DNA of 21,806 nucleotides from Anaerolineales bacterium (GCA_022865865.1 JALHTN010000144.1:1-21806); one strand, 5' to 3'; positions 6,809 through 14,946 are shown, counted from the first letter of the stretch. Made by a program: numbers and translations. The notes: generated by a model from the sequence alone, not told the origin.

Positions 6809-9604
6809 CTATACCGGTGACATTTCATTCCAGTTAGGACCACTACGGGCCTCAGTTAATAAAGGAATCTTCAAGGAGTAAGCATCTTCCATAATCTGGC
6901 GAACTAAATCAGCTGTTTGCTTGAGTTCCTCCTCGGGACACTCAAGAACTAACTCATCGTGAACCTGCAACAGCATCTTTGCAGAAAGTTGAGCATCCTT
7001 TAAAGCTCCTGGGACCTCCAACATCGCTATTTTCATAATATCAGCAGCAGTCCCTTGGATTGGAGCATTGATCGCTTCTCGTTCCTCTCTATTGCGAATA
7101 TTCCGATTGGTTTGGTTCTTCAAGCTGAGAAAGTAACGCCGGCGACCGAGCAATGTCTCCACATATCCTTTTTCTGCTGCATGAGTTTTCATCTCGTCAA
7201 GGTAGTTCTTCACACCCGGAAATTGTTCGAAATATGCCTTTACAAAATCTTCTGCTTCAGCCAGGGTTATATCCGTAAAACGTGATAATCCAAAAGCACT
7301 CATACCATAAATTAAACCAAAATTTACGCCTTTTGCCCGGTTGCGTTGATCTTTTGTTACCTGCTCAATCGGCACATCGAAAATCGCTGCCGCAGTCGCT
7401 GCATGGATATCTTGTCCAGCTTCGAATGCCGCAAGCATCGTCTCATCATTAGACATATGAGCAACGATACGCAGCTCTACTTGAGAATAATCTACGGCAA
7501 GTAAAACATTCCCTGGTTTAGCAATGAATGCCTTCCTGACCTTCCTGCCGAGCTCTGTGCGGATGGGAATATTCTGCAGATTTGGATCTGAGGAGGCAAT
7601 TCTGCCTGTAACTGATCCTGCTTGATTATAGGAAGTATGGACCCGTCCAGTATATGGGTTCACCTGTTGGGGCAGCGCATCAACATATGTATTCTTTAGT
7701 TTTGATAATTCTCGATACTCAAGCACCCAATCAACGACTGGATGGTCACCCTTCATTGCCTCTAATGTCCCGACTGCAGTGGAATAGTATCCACTTGAAG
7801 TTTTTTGTGTTCGATCGGGCGGTGATAGTTTCAGGCGACCAAATAAGACCTCCGATAATTGTTGAGGGGAATTAAGATTAAACTCATTACCAACCACATC
7901 GAAAATCTGGTGCTTTATTAATCCTAATCTTTCACCTAATTCCCGCGAAAATTGCTCTAAGTATTCAACATCTAAACCGATGCCTGCCATTTCCATCTCC
8001 GCAAGCACCTGAACTAACGGCATTTCTATTTCGTTGAATAGTGCCAGTACCTGGTGTTCATCCAATTCCCCTTCAAGTTCAGGCTTCAATCGCAAAGGTA
8101 TCACTGCATCATCCGAAGCATATTCAGCGACTTCTTCAATCCCCACTTCTGCCATACTACGCTGTTTTTTTCCCTTGCCGATCAGTTCTTCAATCTCGGT
8201 CATCTTGATATTCAATCGAACCCAAGCAAGATTCTTTAATCCAAGATTTCGAGAGGTTGGGTTGATCAGCCATTCAGCGAGCATAGTATCAAAAGACAGG
8301 GGTGTTACTTTCATTCCATATCGAGCCATCAGCACTGCATCATACTTAATATTGTGGCCAACTTTGGGAATTGCTGGGTTTTCAAGATATGGACGGAGTG
8401 CTTTCATCACCACTTCTAATGGTAATTGTTGATCCGCATGTGCCAGGTGGCCGACCGGTATATAAAAACCCCTATCCTGATCAGTTGCTAATGAGATTCC
8501 CACCAGGGAAGCCTGCATCTGGTCAGTAGATGTAGTTTCAGTATCAAATGATATCAGGCTGGCATTTTCAAATGTGGATACCAGTTCATTTAACTTGTCC
8601 TTTGTGTCAACAATGGTTGTTCGCAATTGGATATCAGATGGAACCGATACATTAGATTCTCCAGATTCTGCGAATAGGCTTAATTGATCACCATGAGCTC
8701 GAATCCCCTGTCCTTGGGTCCCGACGAGCTTTTCCAGACGGTTCGAGAGCGCACGAAACTCTAGCTCGCGAAAAAGAGCCTCCACTTCTTGGGGATTGTA
8801 GTGATCCGTCTGGGCTTGGTCAAGATCTAATGGAATTTCCAGGTTGGTAACAATCCGCGCTAATTCCTGGCTTAGAAAAGCATCATCGCGCGATTTTTCA
8901 AGTTTGTTGTGAATTGAGGCCGAAATATCATCCAAGTTGGAATAGATGTTTTCCAGCGTATCGTATTCTGCTAACAACAGTACAGCTGTTTTTTCGCCAA
9001 CGCCTCGTACCCCAGGGATATTATCCGATTTGTCACCAACCAAGGCTTTAAAATCTACAATTTGATCTGGTCGCACACCAATAAATTCGAGAACATCAGC
9101 TTGGAAAAAATCCCTTGAATCAGAAAGTGATCTCCCGGGGAGGCTGACCATGACACGATCATTAACCAGCTGCAGCAGATCTTTATCACCAGTGATAATC
9201 TTTACCCCCAAACCGGCATCAACAGCCTTTACTGCCATGCTGCCTAAGACATCATCAGCTTCATAACCTTCGAGTTCCAGACGCGGGATGTTAAATACAT
9301 CGACCAGTTGTTTTACTCGAATCATTTGAATGGCTAAATCATCTGGCATTTTCTCGCGAGTTCCTTTATACTCTGAATATAAATCATCGCGAAAAGTCCT
9401 TCCAGTATCAAATGCAACCATCAAATATTCAGGTCGATCTTGTTCAAGGATACGCAGCAAAACACTCGCAAAACCATAAACACCCGCAGTTGGTTCACCT
9501 TCTCGTGTTATCCAGTTCTGACCCCCAGTACCACCACGCGTTAATGCGAAATAGGTTCTATAGGCTAATGCATGACCATCGAGAAGGTAAAGTGTTGGAG
9601 GCAT
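6809..9604 (-). CDS. polA: DNA polymerase I with active proofreading domain
   Basis: 931 residues, the usual length for a three-domain family A polymerase. Residues 1-290 are the 5'-3' flap nuclease (LLDGHALAYR, AFDTGRTFR, EGYEADDVLGS, ITGDKDLLQLV, VGDKSDNIPGVRGVGEKTA). Residues about 325-510 are the 3'-5' exonuclease with an intact DEDDy set: D354 and E356 (FDTETT), D422 (NIKYD), Y495 and D499 (YASDD). Many bacterial Pol I proteins have lost this set, so proofreading is likely retained. Residues about 520-931 are the polymerase: motif A DYSQVELRI at 705-713, motif B K758-F762-Y766 in the O helix, motif C VHDE at 881-884. Phe762 suggests normal discrimination against dideoxynucleotides. Function: Okazaki primer removal and repair synthesis. 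GAGG at 9613-9616 precedes the ATG by 8 nt. Confidence 0.98.
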   Translation of the reverse strand: MPPTLYLLDGHALAYRTYFALTRGGTGGQNWITREGEPTAGVYGFASVLLRILEQDRPEYLMVAFDTGRTFRDDLYSEYKGTREKMPDDLAIQMIRVKQLVDVFNIPRLELEGYEADDVLGSMAVKAVDAGLGVKIITGDKDLLQLVNDRVMVSLPGRSLSDSRDFFQADVLEFIGVRPDQIVDFKALVGDKSDNIPGVRGVGEKTAVLLLAEYDTLENIYSNLDDISASIHNKLEKSRDDAFLSQELARIVTNLEIPLDLDQAQTDHYNPQEVEALFRELEFRALSNRLEKLVGTQGQGIRAHGDQLSLFAESGESNVSVPSDIQLRTTIVDTKDKLNELVSTFENASLISFDTETTSTDQMQASLVGISLATDQDRGFYIPVGHLAHADQQLPLEVVMKALRPYLENPAIPKVGHNIKYDAVLMARYGMKVTPLSFDTMLAEWLINPTSRNLGLKNLAWVRLNIKMTEIEELIGKGKKQRSMAEVGIEEVAEYASDDAVIPLRLKPELEGELDEHQVLALFNEIEMPLVQVLAEMEMAGIGLDVEYLEQFSRELGERLGLIKHQIFDVVGNEFNLNSPQQLSEVLFGRLKLSPPDRTQKTSSGYYSTAVGTLEAMKGDHPVVDWVLEYRELSKLKNTYVDALPQQVNPYTGRVHTSYNQAGSVTGRIASSDPNLQNIPIRTELGRKVRKAFIAKPGNVLLAVDYSQVELRIVAHMSNDETMLAAFEAGQDIHAATAAAIFDVPIEQVTKDQRNRAKGVNFGLIYGMSAFGLSRFTDITLAEAEDFVKAYFEQFPGVKNYLDEMKTHAAEKGYVETLLGRRRYFLSLKNQTNRNIRNREEREAINAPIQGTAADIMKIAMLEVPGALKDAQLSAKMLLQVHDELVLECPEEELKQTADLVRQIMEDAYSLKIPLLTEARSGPNWNEMSPV

Positions 9605-9745
9605 GGGTCAAACCTCATGGATTTCAACCCCGGGGAATACCAAGGCTGCTGAGCTCTTTTTCCAACCCTGCTAGTTTTATTAATTTCTAGAATATTGCAT
9701 AAAATTTTTAAATAATTAAATAATCGGCACTTATCGTTGGATATT

Positions 9746-9774
9746 AGTGTAACATGGGCTAACTCGTGTTGCAA
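9746..9774 (-). promoter_or_regulatory. candidate promoter for polA and the TPR gene
   Basis: On the minus strand: TTGCAA (9774-9769), 17-nt spacer, and an extended -10 TGTTACACT with TACACT at 9751-9746. Start near 9739 gives a leader of about 135 nt to the polA ATG. It is back to back with the promoter of the SLT gene: the two -35 elements are only 5 nt apart. Confidence 0.4.
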
Positions 9775-9779
9775 GATTG

Positions 9780-9808
9780 TTGACAATCACCTATGAACGT
9801 GATATTTT
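9780..9808 (+). promoter_or_regulatory. promoter of the SLT gene, implying a leaderless or near-leaderless mRNA
   Basis: Perfect -35 TTGACA (9780-9785), 17-nt spacer, TGA then TATTTT (9803-9808, 4 of 6, with the extended TGn). Transcription would start about 9814-9818, at or just before the ATG at 9818. The gene has no usable ribosome site (only AGG touching the ATG), which agrees with leaderless translation. Confidence 0.5.
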
Positions 9809-9817
9809 TGATATAGG

Positions 9818-11437
9818 ATGGTCCAGGCTAAAAGAGTCGCTAACGTTGTCTATATAATCATTCTGCTCCTTGGCCTGACCACAACGGAAGGGGGTAATGC
9901 CATCGCGCAGGAATCCGACGATCCATCTCGCCAAACTACCGTCGTAAGCGAAGAGACTTTATTTGAATGGTGGCTTAACCGCTGGACTGATAACATCCTC
10001 GTCTGCCAGATATTCGTAAACCATGAAGGCCCTCCATCAGCAGAGGAAGTGATCAAGCAATGTGGTGCCGATATCTATCAACAGTGGTTGAAAACTCCCC
10101 CGTGCGAAGAAGCGGCAGCTGGTAAACCAACAACCTACTGCCCAGGATTGTATGCCTATTTTGCTGGATTCGAACCTGGAAAAGTAACTACTATCGTAGA
10201 TCTTCCATCCCCATCCGTTTGGGTGAAGGTGTCTGGGTGTTCATTGAGCCCGCCAGAAAATTTCTGTCCCCAGCAGCCAAATCTATTATTTACTGCCGAA
10301 GAACCACTTCCTGATTATGAGATTGAAGCGATTCATGTTGTTGTTGAAGGAAGAAAAGTAACATGTGGGGGAAGTGATTGCGAAATACCTTTGAAATCTA
10401 CACCATTTTCTGGAACTGAAATTGAGTTCTGGGCTGATTCGACTTTCGGTGATTCGAGCGATCATTACACTGCCCTTGTGCGGGTGCTTGAAACCGGCGT
10501 GCCGACGAATCCAGCGGATAATGGCTGGTATGTGGATGTGCTCAGCTCTCAATGGTTGGGAGGTCCTACAGAAAGTTGCTCCTTGATTTGGGAATCTTTT
10601 CCCCCACCGGGTTTGCCACCATCGTGGCTGGCGACTCCTTCCCAGAAGTTACTGCTCGCATCGGTAGAACCTTACCAATACTTGGCAGGAAGGCTGATCA
10701 CACAGGGATTGATTGACGCTCCAGAATGTGCTAACAACGGTCTGCTGGTTAATGGATATGCGGATGCTTGCGGTCTGAGTAAAGCCCGCCCATTGGTTGA
10801 TCAATGGCAAAATCAGTTCGATAATCGCATCCTAGAAGTAGCTAAAGAAACCCACCTACCAGCTCAGGTGATGAAGAACGTATTCGCCCAAGAAAGTCAG
10901 TTTTGGCCTGGGGTTTTCCGGGTTCCCCAAGAATACGGGTTAGGTCAAATCACGGACATGGGTGCTGACACTATATTGCTCTGGAACAAACCTTTTTACG
11001 AAAGTTTCTGCCCATTAATCCTTTCAGAAATAGCCTGCTCCAAAGGATATTTAGGATTGGAAGCAGATGAGCAAGCGTTATTACGGGGTGCACTTGCCCT
11101 CGGAGCAAACTCAGATTGTCCGGAGTGTCCATCCGGGGTGGATTTAATCCATGCGGATATCTCGGTGATGCTCTTTGCTCAGGGAATTCTCGCCAATTGT
11201 GATCAGGTCGGGCAAACGATTTACAACGCCACACAAAAATCCCCCGGAACAGTTAGCCGTTACGAGGATTTGTGGCGTTTCACTCTAGCAAATTATAATG
11301 GCGGTCCTGGTTGTTTGGCTTTTGCTATTTTCAGCACCTGGAATCTCAGAGAACCAATGGATTGGGATCATGTTTCAACTCACTTTACCCAACCATGCCA
11401 GGGGGCAATCGCTTACGTCGAATCAATCACTCATTAG
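9818..11437 (+). CDS. secreted, cysteine-rich SLT-fold protein (putative lytic transglycosylase)
   Basis: 539 residues. A signal peptide spans about 1-31 (hydrophobic core VVYIIILLLGL, likely cleavage after NAIAQ or nearby). Residues about 335-500 carry the goose-lysozyme/SLT signature: VMKNVFAQESQFWPG with the catalytic Glu at 359, EYGLGQITDMGADTIL at 372-387, and the late ANYNGGPG at 491-498. Such domains cleave the MurNAc-GlcNAc bond in peptidoglycan. The long N-terminal part (about 32-330) has a probable beta-domain at about 130-225 that I cannot name. About 18 cysteines are spread over the secreted part, unusual for this family, pointing to disulfides. Its stop overlaps the stop of the 62-residue gene by 4 bp, tail to tail. 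Wall cleavage is well supported by motifs; the biological role is open. Confidence 0.85.
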   Translation: MVQAKRVANVVYIIILLLGLTTTEGGNAIAQESDDPSRQTTVVSEETLFEWWLNRWTDNILVCQIFVNHEGPPSAEEVIKQCGADIYQQWLKTPPCEEAAAGKPTTYCPGLYAYFAGFEPGKVTTIVDLPSPSVWVKVSGCSLSPPENFCPQQPNLLFTAEEPLPDYEIEAIHVVVEGRKVTCGGSDCEIPLKSTPFSGTEIEFWADSTFGDSSDHYTALVRVLETGVPTNPADNGWYVDVLSSQWLGGPTESCSLIWESFPPPGLPPSWLATPSQKLLLASVEPYQYLAGRLITQGLIDAPECANNGLLVNGYADACGLSKARPLVDQWQNQFDNRILEVAKETHLPAQVMKNVFAQESQFWPGVFRVPQEYGLGQITDMGADTILLWNKPFYESFCPLILSEIACSKGYLGLEADEQALLRGALALGANSDCPECPSGVDLIHADISVMLFAQGILANCDQVGQTIYNATQKSPGTVSRYEDLWRFTLANYNGGPGCLAFAIFSTWNLREPMDWDHVSTHFTQPCQGAIAYVESITH

Positions 11438-11622
11438 TTCGATTCTAATAATCGTTTAGCCAGCTCTACAAATTCATCCCACTCTTCCCTGAAAAAATGA
11501 ACTGTAACATTATTTAGCTCCAGGTGAAATGTAGATTCTTGATCAGGTTCATCTGCACGCCAAATTGTATAATTTTCAGTTTCAACCAGAGTATCAATCA
11601 TCAAGTCAGAATTATTATTCAT
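11434..11622 (-). CDS. 62-residue conserved-looking hypothetical protein
   Basis: Small acidic cytoplasmic protein (YTIWRADEPDQESTFHLEL, VTVHFFREEWDEFVELAKRL). It reads as a beta-rich half followed by an amphipathic helix. A good ribosome site (AGGTG, 11631-11635, spacing 8) supports it as real. It starts 20 nt after the M23 gene and is third in the rho operon. Its stop shares 4 bp with the stop of the SLT gene on the other strand. I know no function; the sequence style resembles short 'hypothetical proteins' seen in Chloroflexota, but I cannot verify this here. Confidence 0.75.
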   Translation of the reverse strand: MNNNSDLMIDTLVETENYTIWRADEPDQESTFHLELNNVTVHFFREEWDEFVELAKRLLESN

Positions 11623-11642
11623 ATATTATTCACCTAAAATTG

Positions 11643-12731
11643 TTATGGGGCTGGTAATACAAACCAGGGACTAATAAACCCACCCAGATATCGAATTTCA
11701 AAATGCAGGTGCGGTCCTGTAGAATAACCGGTATTCCCGGCGGAAGCAATGTATTGACCTTGTGAGACACTTTGACCGCAACTCACCCCTACTGAACTGA
11801 GGTGGGCATATAAAGATTGGTAGCCATTGCCATGATCAATCACTACCATGTTTCCATATCCACCTAGCGCAGAACCAGCAAAAACCACTACACCACTATC
11901 AGCAGCGTATATTCGTGCTCCAGTACCTGCCGCAATGTCGATTGCCAAATGACCTGACCAGTAATCATTTCCAGAAAGAGAATGATTATCTGCCGGCCAT
12001 ATGAAACCGCCAGTGCCGTAAGCACCCTCATAACCACCAGGACATGTTCCGGAGCCGTACAATGAGCTGGATACACCGGCGCGTCCACGCGGAATGGTAG
12101 GTACGATCCATTGCTTGAACTCTCGATGACCACCAGGTAGCATAACCAATGAAGCAGCCTCAACTACAGGATTTGTGAGATCGAATTTGTTCCCCGTCCA
12201 CCCAAGGATATTCTCCACCTGTGCTTCGAATTTGTCAGCGATCCCTTGCAGGGTATCTCCTTCTTGCCATTCATATAAAACACCATCTGTGGGTGGAATT
12301 CTTAATACCATCCCTGGAGATAGCTGATCAGGATTATCGTTCAGCAAAGTGTAATTTGCCCACAAAACTGATTCTGGTTCAAGCTCAAAGTCTGTCGCAA
12401 TCGCAAAAACTGAGTCTCCGGTTTCTACCGTGTGATCAAATACATCTTGTCGTGGTCTGGTGGGGATAACTGTGTACAGATTCGTTTCCCGGGAGATAGA
12501 TGCAAGTTTCGCCGGCTCCGATAATTGGGGCAGTGACAAATTCTCATTGCCAATTATTGGGAACTGTGTACTTGCTGGAGCAGCTGCTTGCTCATTAGAG
12601 CCAGCCTTAACTGATGTTACCCGCCATCCAAGATAAACTGCGACCACAACGAGGGCGATAGCTACAACCCAGGCACCCCAATACAAACCCCGATTGAGGG
12701 AGGTCTGTAAATTTTCTTGAGGTTCGCTCAC
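11643..12731 (-). CDS. membrane-anchored LysM/M23 peptidoglycan endopeptidase
   Basis: 362 residues beginning with GTG. A single membrane segment lies at about 18-36, with the rest outside. Two LysM modules bind glycan strands: about 98-146 (HTVETGDSVFAIATDFEL...LSPGMVLRIP) and about 152-199 (YEWQEGDTLQGIADKF...LVMLPG). The C-terminal M23 (lysostaphin-type) zinc domain covers about 243-357, with complete ligands H261 and D265 (GHLAIDIA) and H343, plus H310 (YAHL) and H341 (GPHLHFEI). It should cut peptide cross-links in the wall, since no key residue is missing (unlike EnvC/NlpD-type inactive forms). The GTG start overlaps the rho stop (GTGA), so translation is coupled to rho. Confidence 0.93.
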   Translation of the reverse strand: MSEPQENLQTSLNRGLYWGAWVVAIALVVVAVYLGWRVTSVKAGSNEQAAAPASTQFPIIGNENLSLPQLSEPAKLASISRETNLYTVIPTRPRQDVFDHTVETGDSVFAIATDFELEPESVLWANYTLLNDNPDQLSPGMVLRIPPTDGVLYEWQEGDTLQGIADKFEAQVENILGWTGNKFDLTNPVVEAASLVMLPGGHREFKQWIVPTIPRGRAGVSSSLYGSGTCPGGYEGAYGTGGFIWPADNHSLSGNDYWSGHLAIDIAAGTGARIYAADSGVVVFAGSALGGYGNMVVIDHGNGYQSLYAHLSSVGVSCGQSVSQGQYIASAGNTGYSTGPHLHFEIRYLGGFISPWFVLPAP

Positions 12732-14008
12732 AAATTTGTCTCGTGTAGAGTTTCGAGAAATTCCTGATTATCCGCTGTTTTGGATAATCGCTGCAATATT
12801 GCCTCAGTTGCGCTCGAGGAATCAAGACCAGCACCATGGGGGGGTGAAGTAACCATTTGATCGACCATCCGCCGCATCAACCAAACCCGTGGTGTGATAT
12901 CTGGTCCGAGCAGGAGTTCCTCACGCCGAGTGGATGAACGCTCAATATCAATTGCAGGAAATATCCTGCGTTCCTGGAGCTTCCTTGAGAGATGCAGTTC
13001 CATATTTCCAGTACCTTTGAACTCCTCATAAACCACATCATCCATACGAGAACCAGTGTCGACCAGGCAGGTTGCCAAGATCGTCAGCGAGCCGCCATCT
13101 TCAATATTTCGTGCTGCACCAAAAAAACGTTTGGGAGGATAAAGTGCTGATGGATCAATACCACCCGAAAGTGTTCGTCCAGAAGGTGTAACCACCAGGT
13201 TATAAGCTCTGGCTAATCTAGTGATCGAATCCATCAGAACCACAACATCCTGTCCCACTTCAACCAAACGCTTCGCACGTTCTAGAACCATTTCAGCGAC
13301 ACGTACATGAGAAGTGACGGGTTCATCAAATGTCGACGAGATCACCTCAGCATCAACAGAGCGATCCATATCCGTTACTTCTTCTGGTCGCTCACCAATC
13401 AGAGCCACCATTAGTTTAATTTCGGGGTTTTTTGTTGAAATCGCGTTGGCGATATCCTTCAATATTGTGGTTTTCCCAGCCTTGGGGGGCGATACAATCA
13501 AGCCTCGCTGACCCCGACCCACTGGTGTTACTAAATTTATCAAGCGAGTTGACAGGGCCATTCGGTCAGTCTCTAGATCGAATCGTACGTCTGGAAAAAT
13601 GGGGATAAGAGTTTCAAATCTTGGTCTACGCTTGGCTGCATCCGGATCAATACCATTAACAGATTCAACCTTCAATAAACCATAATGTCTTTCAGACTCA
13701 CGTGGAGGGCGTACATGTCCAATGACAAGATCACCATTACGCAAACCATGACGCCTGATTTGTGATTGGGAGACATAGATATCATAGGGTCCAGGCTGGT
13801 AATGTCCGGATCTCAAGAAACCAATGCCCTCACTCATGATCTCAAGGATGCCTCCACGCAGCTCCAGTCCCTCGCGTTCTGCTTCAGCTTGCTGGATCTT
13901 TAAAATGAGGTCTTCCTTTTTTAATCGATTCGCATTTTTTACTTCCAGCTCTTTGGCGATTTGGCGCAAAGAACCCAGGGGAGTTTTTTCAAGTTCTGCT
14001 ACTTTCAT
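12728..14008 (-). CDS. rho: transcription termination factor Rho
   Basis: 426 residues from the ATG at 14008, matching the standard Rho length and start (MKVAELE...). A GTG 18 codons upstream (14062) is in frame, but its extension looks non-native. A ribosome site AGGT (14018-14021) lies 9 nt before the ATG. Residues 1-45 form the N-terminal helical domain, about 50-125 the cold-shock RNA-binding fold with RNP1-like GIGFLR (61-66). The ATPase motor has Walker A SPPKAGKT at 173-180, catalytic [10 protein letters not shown] at 205-214, Walker B VVVLMDS at 255-261, Q-loop TLSGGID at 279-285 and R-loop KGTGNMEL at 331-338. Unlike many high-GC relatives it has no long N-terminal insertion. It releases untranslated RNA from RNA polymerase as a hexamer. 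First gene of the rho-M23-62aa operon. Confidence 0.97.
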   Translation of the reverse strand: MKVAELEKTPLGSLRQIAKELEVKNANRLKKEDLILKIQQAEAEREGLELRGGILEIMSEGIGFLRSGHYQPGPYDIYVSQSQIRRHGLRNGDLVIGHVRPPRESERHYGLLKVESVNGIDPDAAKRRPRFETLIPIFPDVRFDLETDRMALSTRLINLVTPVGRGQRGLIVSPPKAGKTTILKDIANAISTKNPEIKLMVALIGERPEEVTDMDRSVDAEVISSTFDEPVTSHVRVAEMVLERAKRLVEVGQDVVVLMDSITRLARAYNLVVTPSGRTLSGGIDPSALYPPKRFFGAARNIEDGGSLTILATCLVDTGSRMDDVVYEEFKGTGNMELHLSRKLQERRIFPAIDIERSSTRREELLLGPDITPRVWLMRRMVDQMVTSPPHGAGLDSSSATEAILQRLSKTADNQEFLETLHETNL

Positions 14009-14210
14009 ATCATTTCTACCTAATTGGAACGGAACGAAATTTTGATGATAATTAGGCGTCACAAAGAAAATGGTTCAGTGACGACGTCTATCGCCATTGT
14101 TTTCACAAAGTGAATTAGTACTACTCAAATAGATCGATAATCGCGATCGGGGGGGTAATGATTTTATAGTCGGATTCTGATAAATTCACTCACTAGGAGG
14201 GGAAGGTACT
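14009..14210 (-). promoter_or_regulatory. rho mRNA leader with C-rich stretches (possible autoregulatory rut site)
   Basis: With the start predicted near 14210, the leader is about 200 nt. In the RNA sense it opens with ACCTTCCCCTCC (around 14207-14196) and later has a run of seven C (14155-14149). It also holds two small inverted repeats: TTCAC-TTT-GTGAA at 14102-14114, and CGTCAC facing GTGACG at 14057-14083. C-rich, poorly structured RNA is what Rho binds, and rho is autoregulated in the leader in E. coli. That this applies here is inference. No small open frame with a good ribosome site is seen. Confidence 0.35.
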
Positions 14211-14216
14211 AAAAAA

Positions 14217-14245
14217 ATTATAGCATGCTAATTGTGAGTGCGCAA
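14217..14245 (-). promoter_or_regulatory. promoter of the rho operon
   Basis: Minus strand: TTGCGC (14245-14240), 17-nt spacer, extended -10 TGCTATAAT with a perfect TATAAT at 14222-14217. A 10-bp perfect palindrome TAGCATGCTA (14221-14230) overlaps the -10 and could be an operator, although its length is near what chance allows. Confidence 0.55.
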
Positions 14246-14309
14246 GACTATGATATTTAATAGTTATTAATGAAATATTTAATCTTTTCAATTATATGGC
14301 TCCTTTCTC

Positions 14310-14337
14310 TCTATTACTTTCGGTCTATTACTTTCGG
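14310..14337 (+). repeat. 14-bp tandem direct repeat upstream of a promoter
   Basis: TCTATTACTTTCGG occurs twice in perfect head-to-tail order (14310-14323 and 14324-14337). It ends 5 nt before the -35 of the promoter at 14343. A degraded echo (GACTTTCGATT) follows at 14345-14355. The spacing and position suit an activator site, or simple slippage. Confidence 0.75.
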
Positions 14338-14342
14338 GCTAG

Positions 14343-14371
14343 TTGACTTTCGATTTCCATTCGGCTATAAT
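14343..14371 (+). promoter_or_regulatory. strong sigma-70-type promoter for the small secreted protein
   Basis: TTGACT (14343-14348, 5 of 6), exactly 17 nt, TATAAT (14366-14371, 6 of 6). It is the best promoter match in the window. The start near 14378 gives a leader of about 160 nt before the ATG at 14542. That leader has one weak hairpin (TTGCT at 14475-14479 facing AGCAA at 14487-14491, followed by five T), and I recognise no known riboswitch in it. Confidence 0.65.
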
Positions 14372-14541
14372 CTATTAAAATGATTGAGTGGGGGTAATAC
14401 TTTCTAGGCATACCTTCATTGATGGGTTTACGCGAAGTTCAAATTGGGAGGTTAAATATTCCGAACATAAGTAATTGCTATTTTTCAGCAACAATTTTTC
14501 CTATCCAGACTTAACCTAATTTGATGCAAGGAGAGTGCCAA

Positions 14542-14946
14542 ATGAATAAAAAATTGCTAACAATCGCTTTGATAGCTTTGCTGGTTGTTTTATCAATCGC
14601 TACTATCGTGGCTGTTGCAAAAACTGATCTTGCCAGGTTTGAAGTAATCAACAAGACAGACCAACCGGTATCGATCAGTCTGACAAGCGGGGATACTTTT
14701 TACTACCTGACGGTTGCAGCAGATACAACTCAAGTATTCACAGTTGAACGATTAGTTTATGATCAGACAGTCTGGTCTTGTGGACTCTCAGATTCTGGTA
14801 GTCTTGATCTGAAAACTTACATGAAACTAACCTTCACCCGCTGTGATCGCGAAGCACCGAATAAGGGCGAAAGAGGCATGGAAAAAGTGCACATTGACGA
14901 TGCCCCATATGGTGTCGAAAACCGCTTCGAGTATGCAAACGATTAA
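14542..14946 (+). CDS. small secreted protein of unknown function
   Basis: 134 residues from the ATG at 14542, chosen because AAGGAGAG (14528-14535) sits just upstream; earlier in-frame TTG/ATG codons at 14521/14524 lie before that site. The N-terminal signal or anchor is about 5-27 (LLTIALIALLVVLSIATIVAVA). The mature part is beta-strand-like (ARFEVINKTDQPVSISLTSG, FYYLTVAADTTQVFTVERL, then LDLKTYMKLTFTRCD), with two cysteines (80 and 101) that may pair. It looks like a compact immunoglobulin-like or beta-sandwich domain exported from the cell. No enzymatic residue is visible. A strong promoter and a strong terminator make it a single-gene unit, possibly well expressed. Confidence 0.8.
   Translation: MNKKLLTIALIALLVVLSIATIVAVAKTDLARFEVINKTDQPVSISLTSGDTFYYLTVAADTTQVFTVERLVYDQTVWSCGLSDSGSLDLKTYMKLTFTRCDREAPNKGERGMEKVHIDDAPYGVENRFEYAND

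Noticed and set aside
8034..8432. Plus-strand 132-codon open frame inside polA
   Set aside because: Lies wholly within conserved exonuclease and polymerase coding sequence on the other strand; no homology or start signal.
9793..9816. Seven-codon upstream frame (ATG AAC GTG ... TAG) ending 1 nt before the SLT start
   Set aside because: It could allow reinitiation, but it lies upstream of the predicted transcription start and has no ribosome site, so it is probably not transcribed.
14223..14259. Plus-strand 11-codon frame after an AGGAGGGG sequence in the rho/secreted-protein gap
   Set aside because: The purine run is about 25 nt from the ATG, too far for a ribosome site, and is better explained as the complement of the C-rich rho leader.
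14378..14541. Riboswitch (c-di-GMP or similar) in the leader of the small secreted protein
   Set aside because: I could not identify any conserved core or paired framework of a known class by eye; kept only as an unexplained leader.
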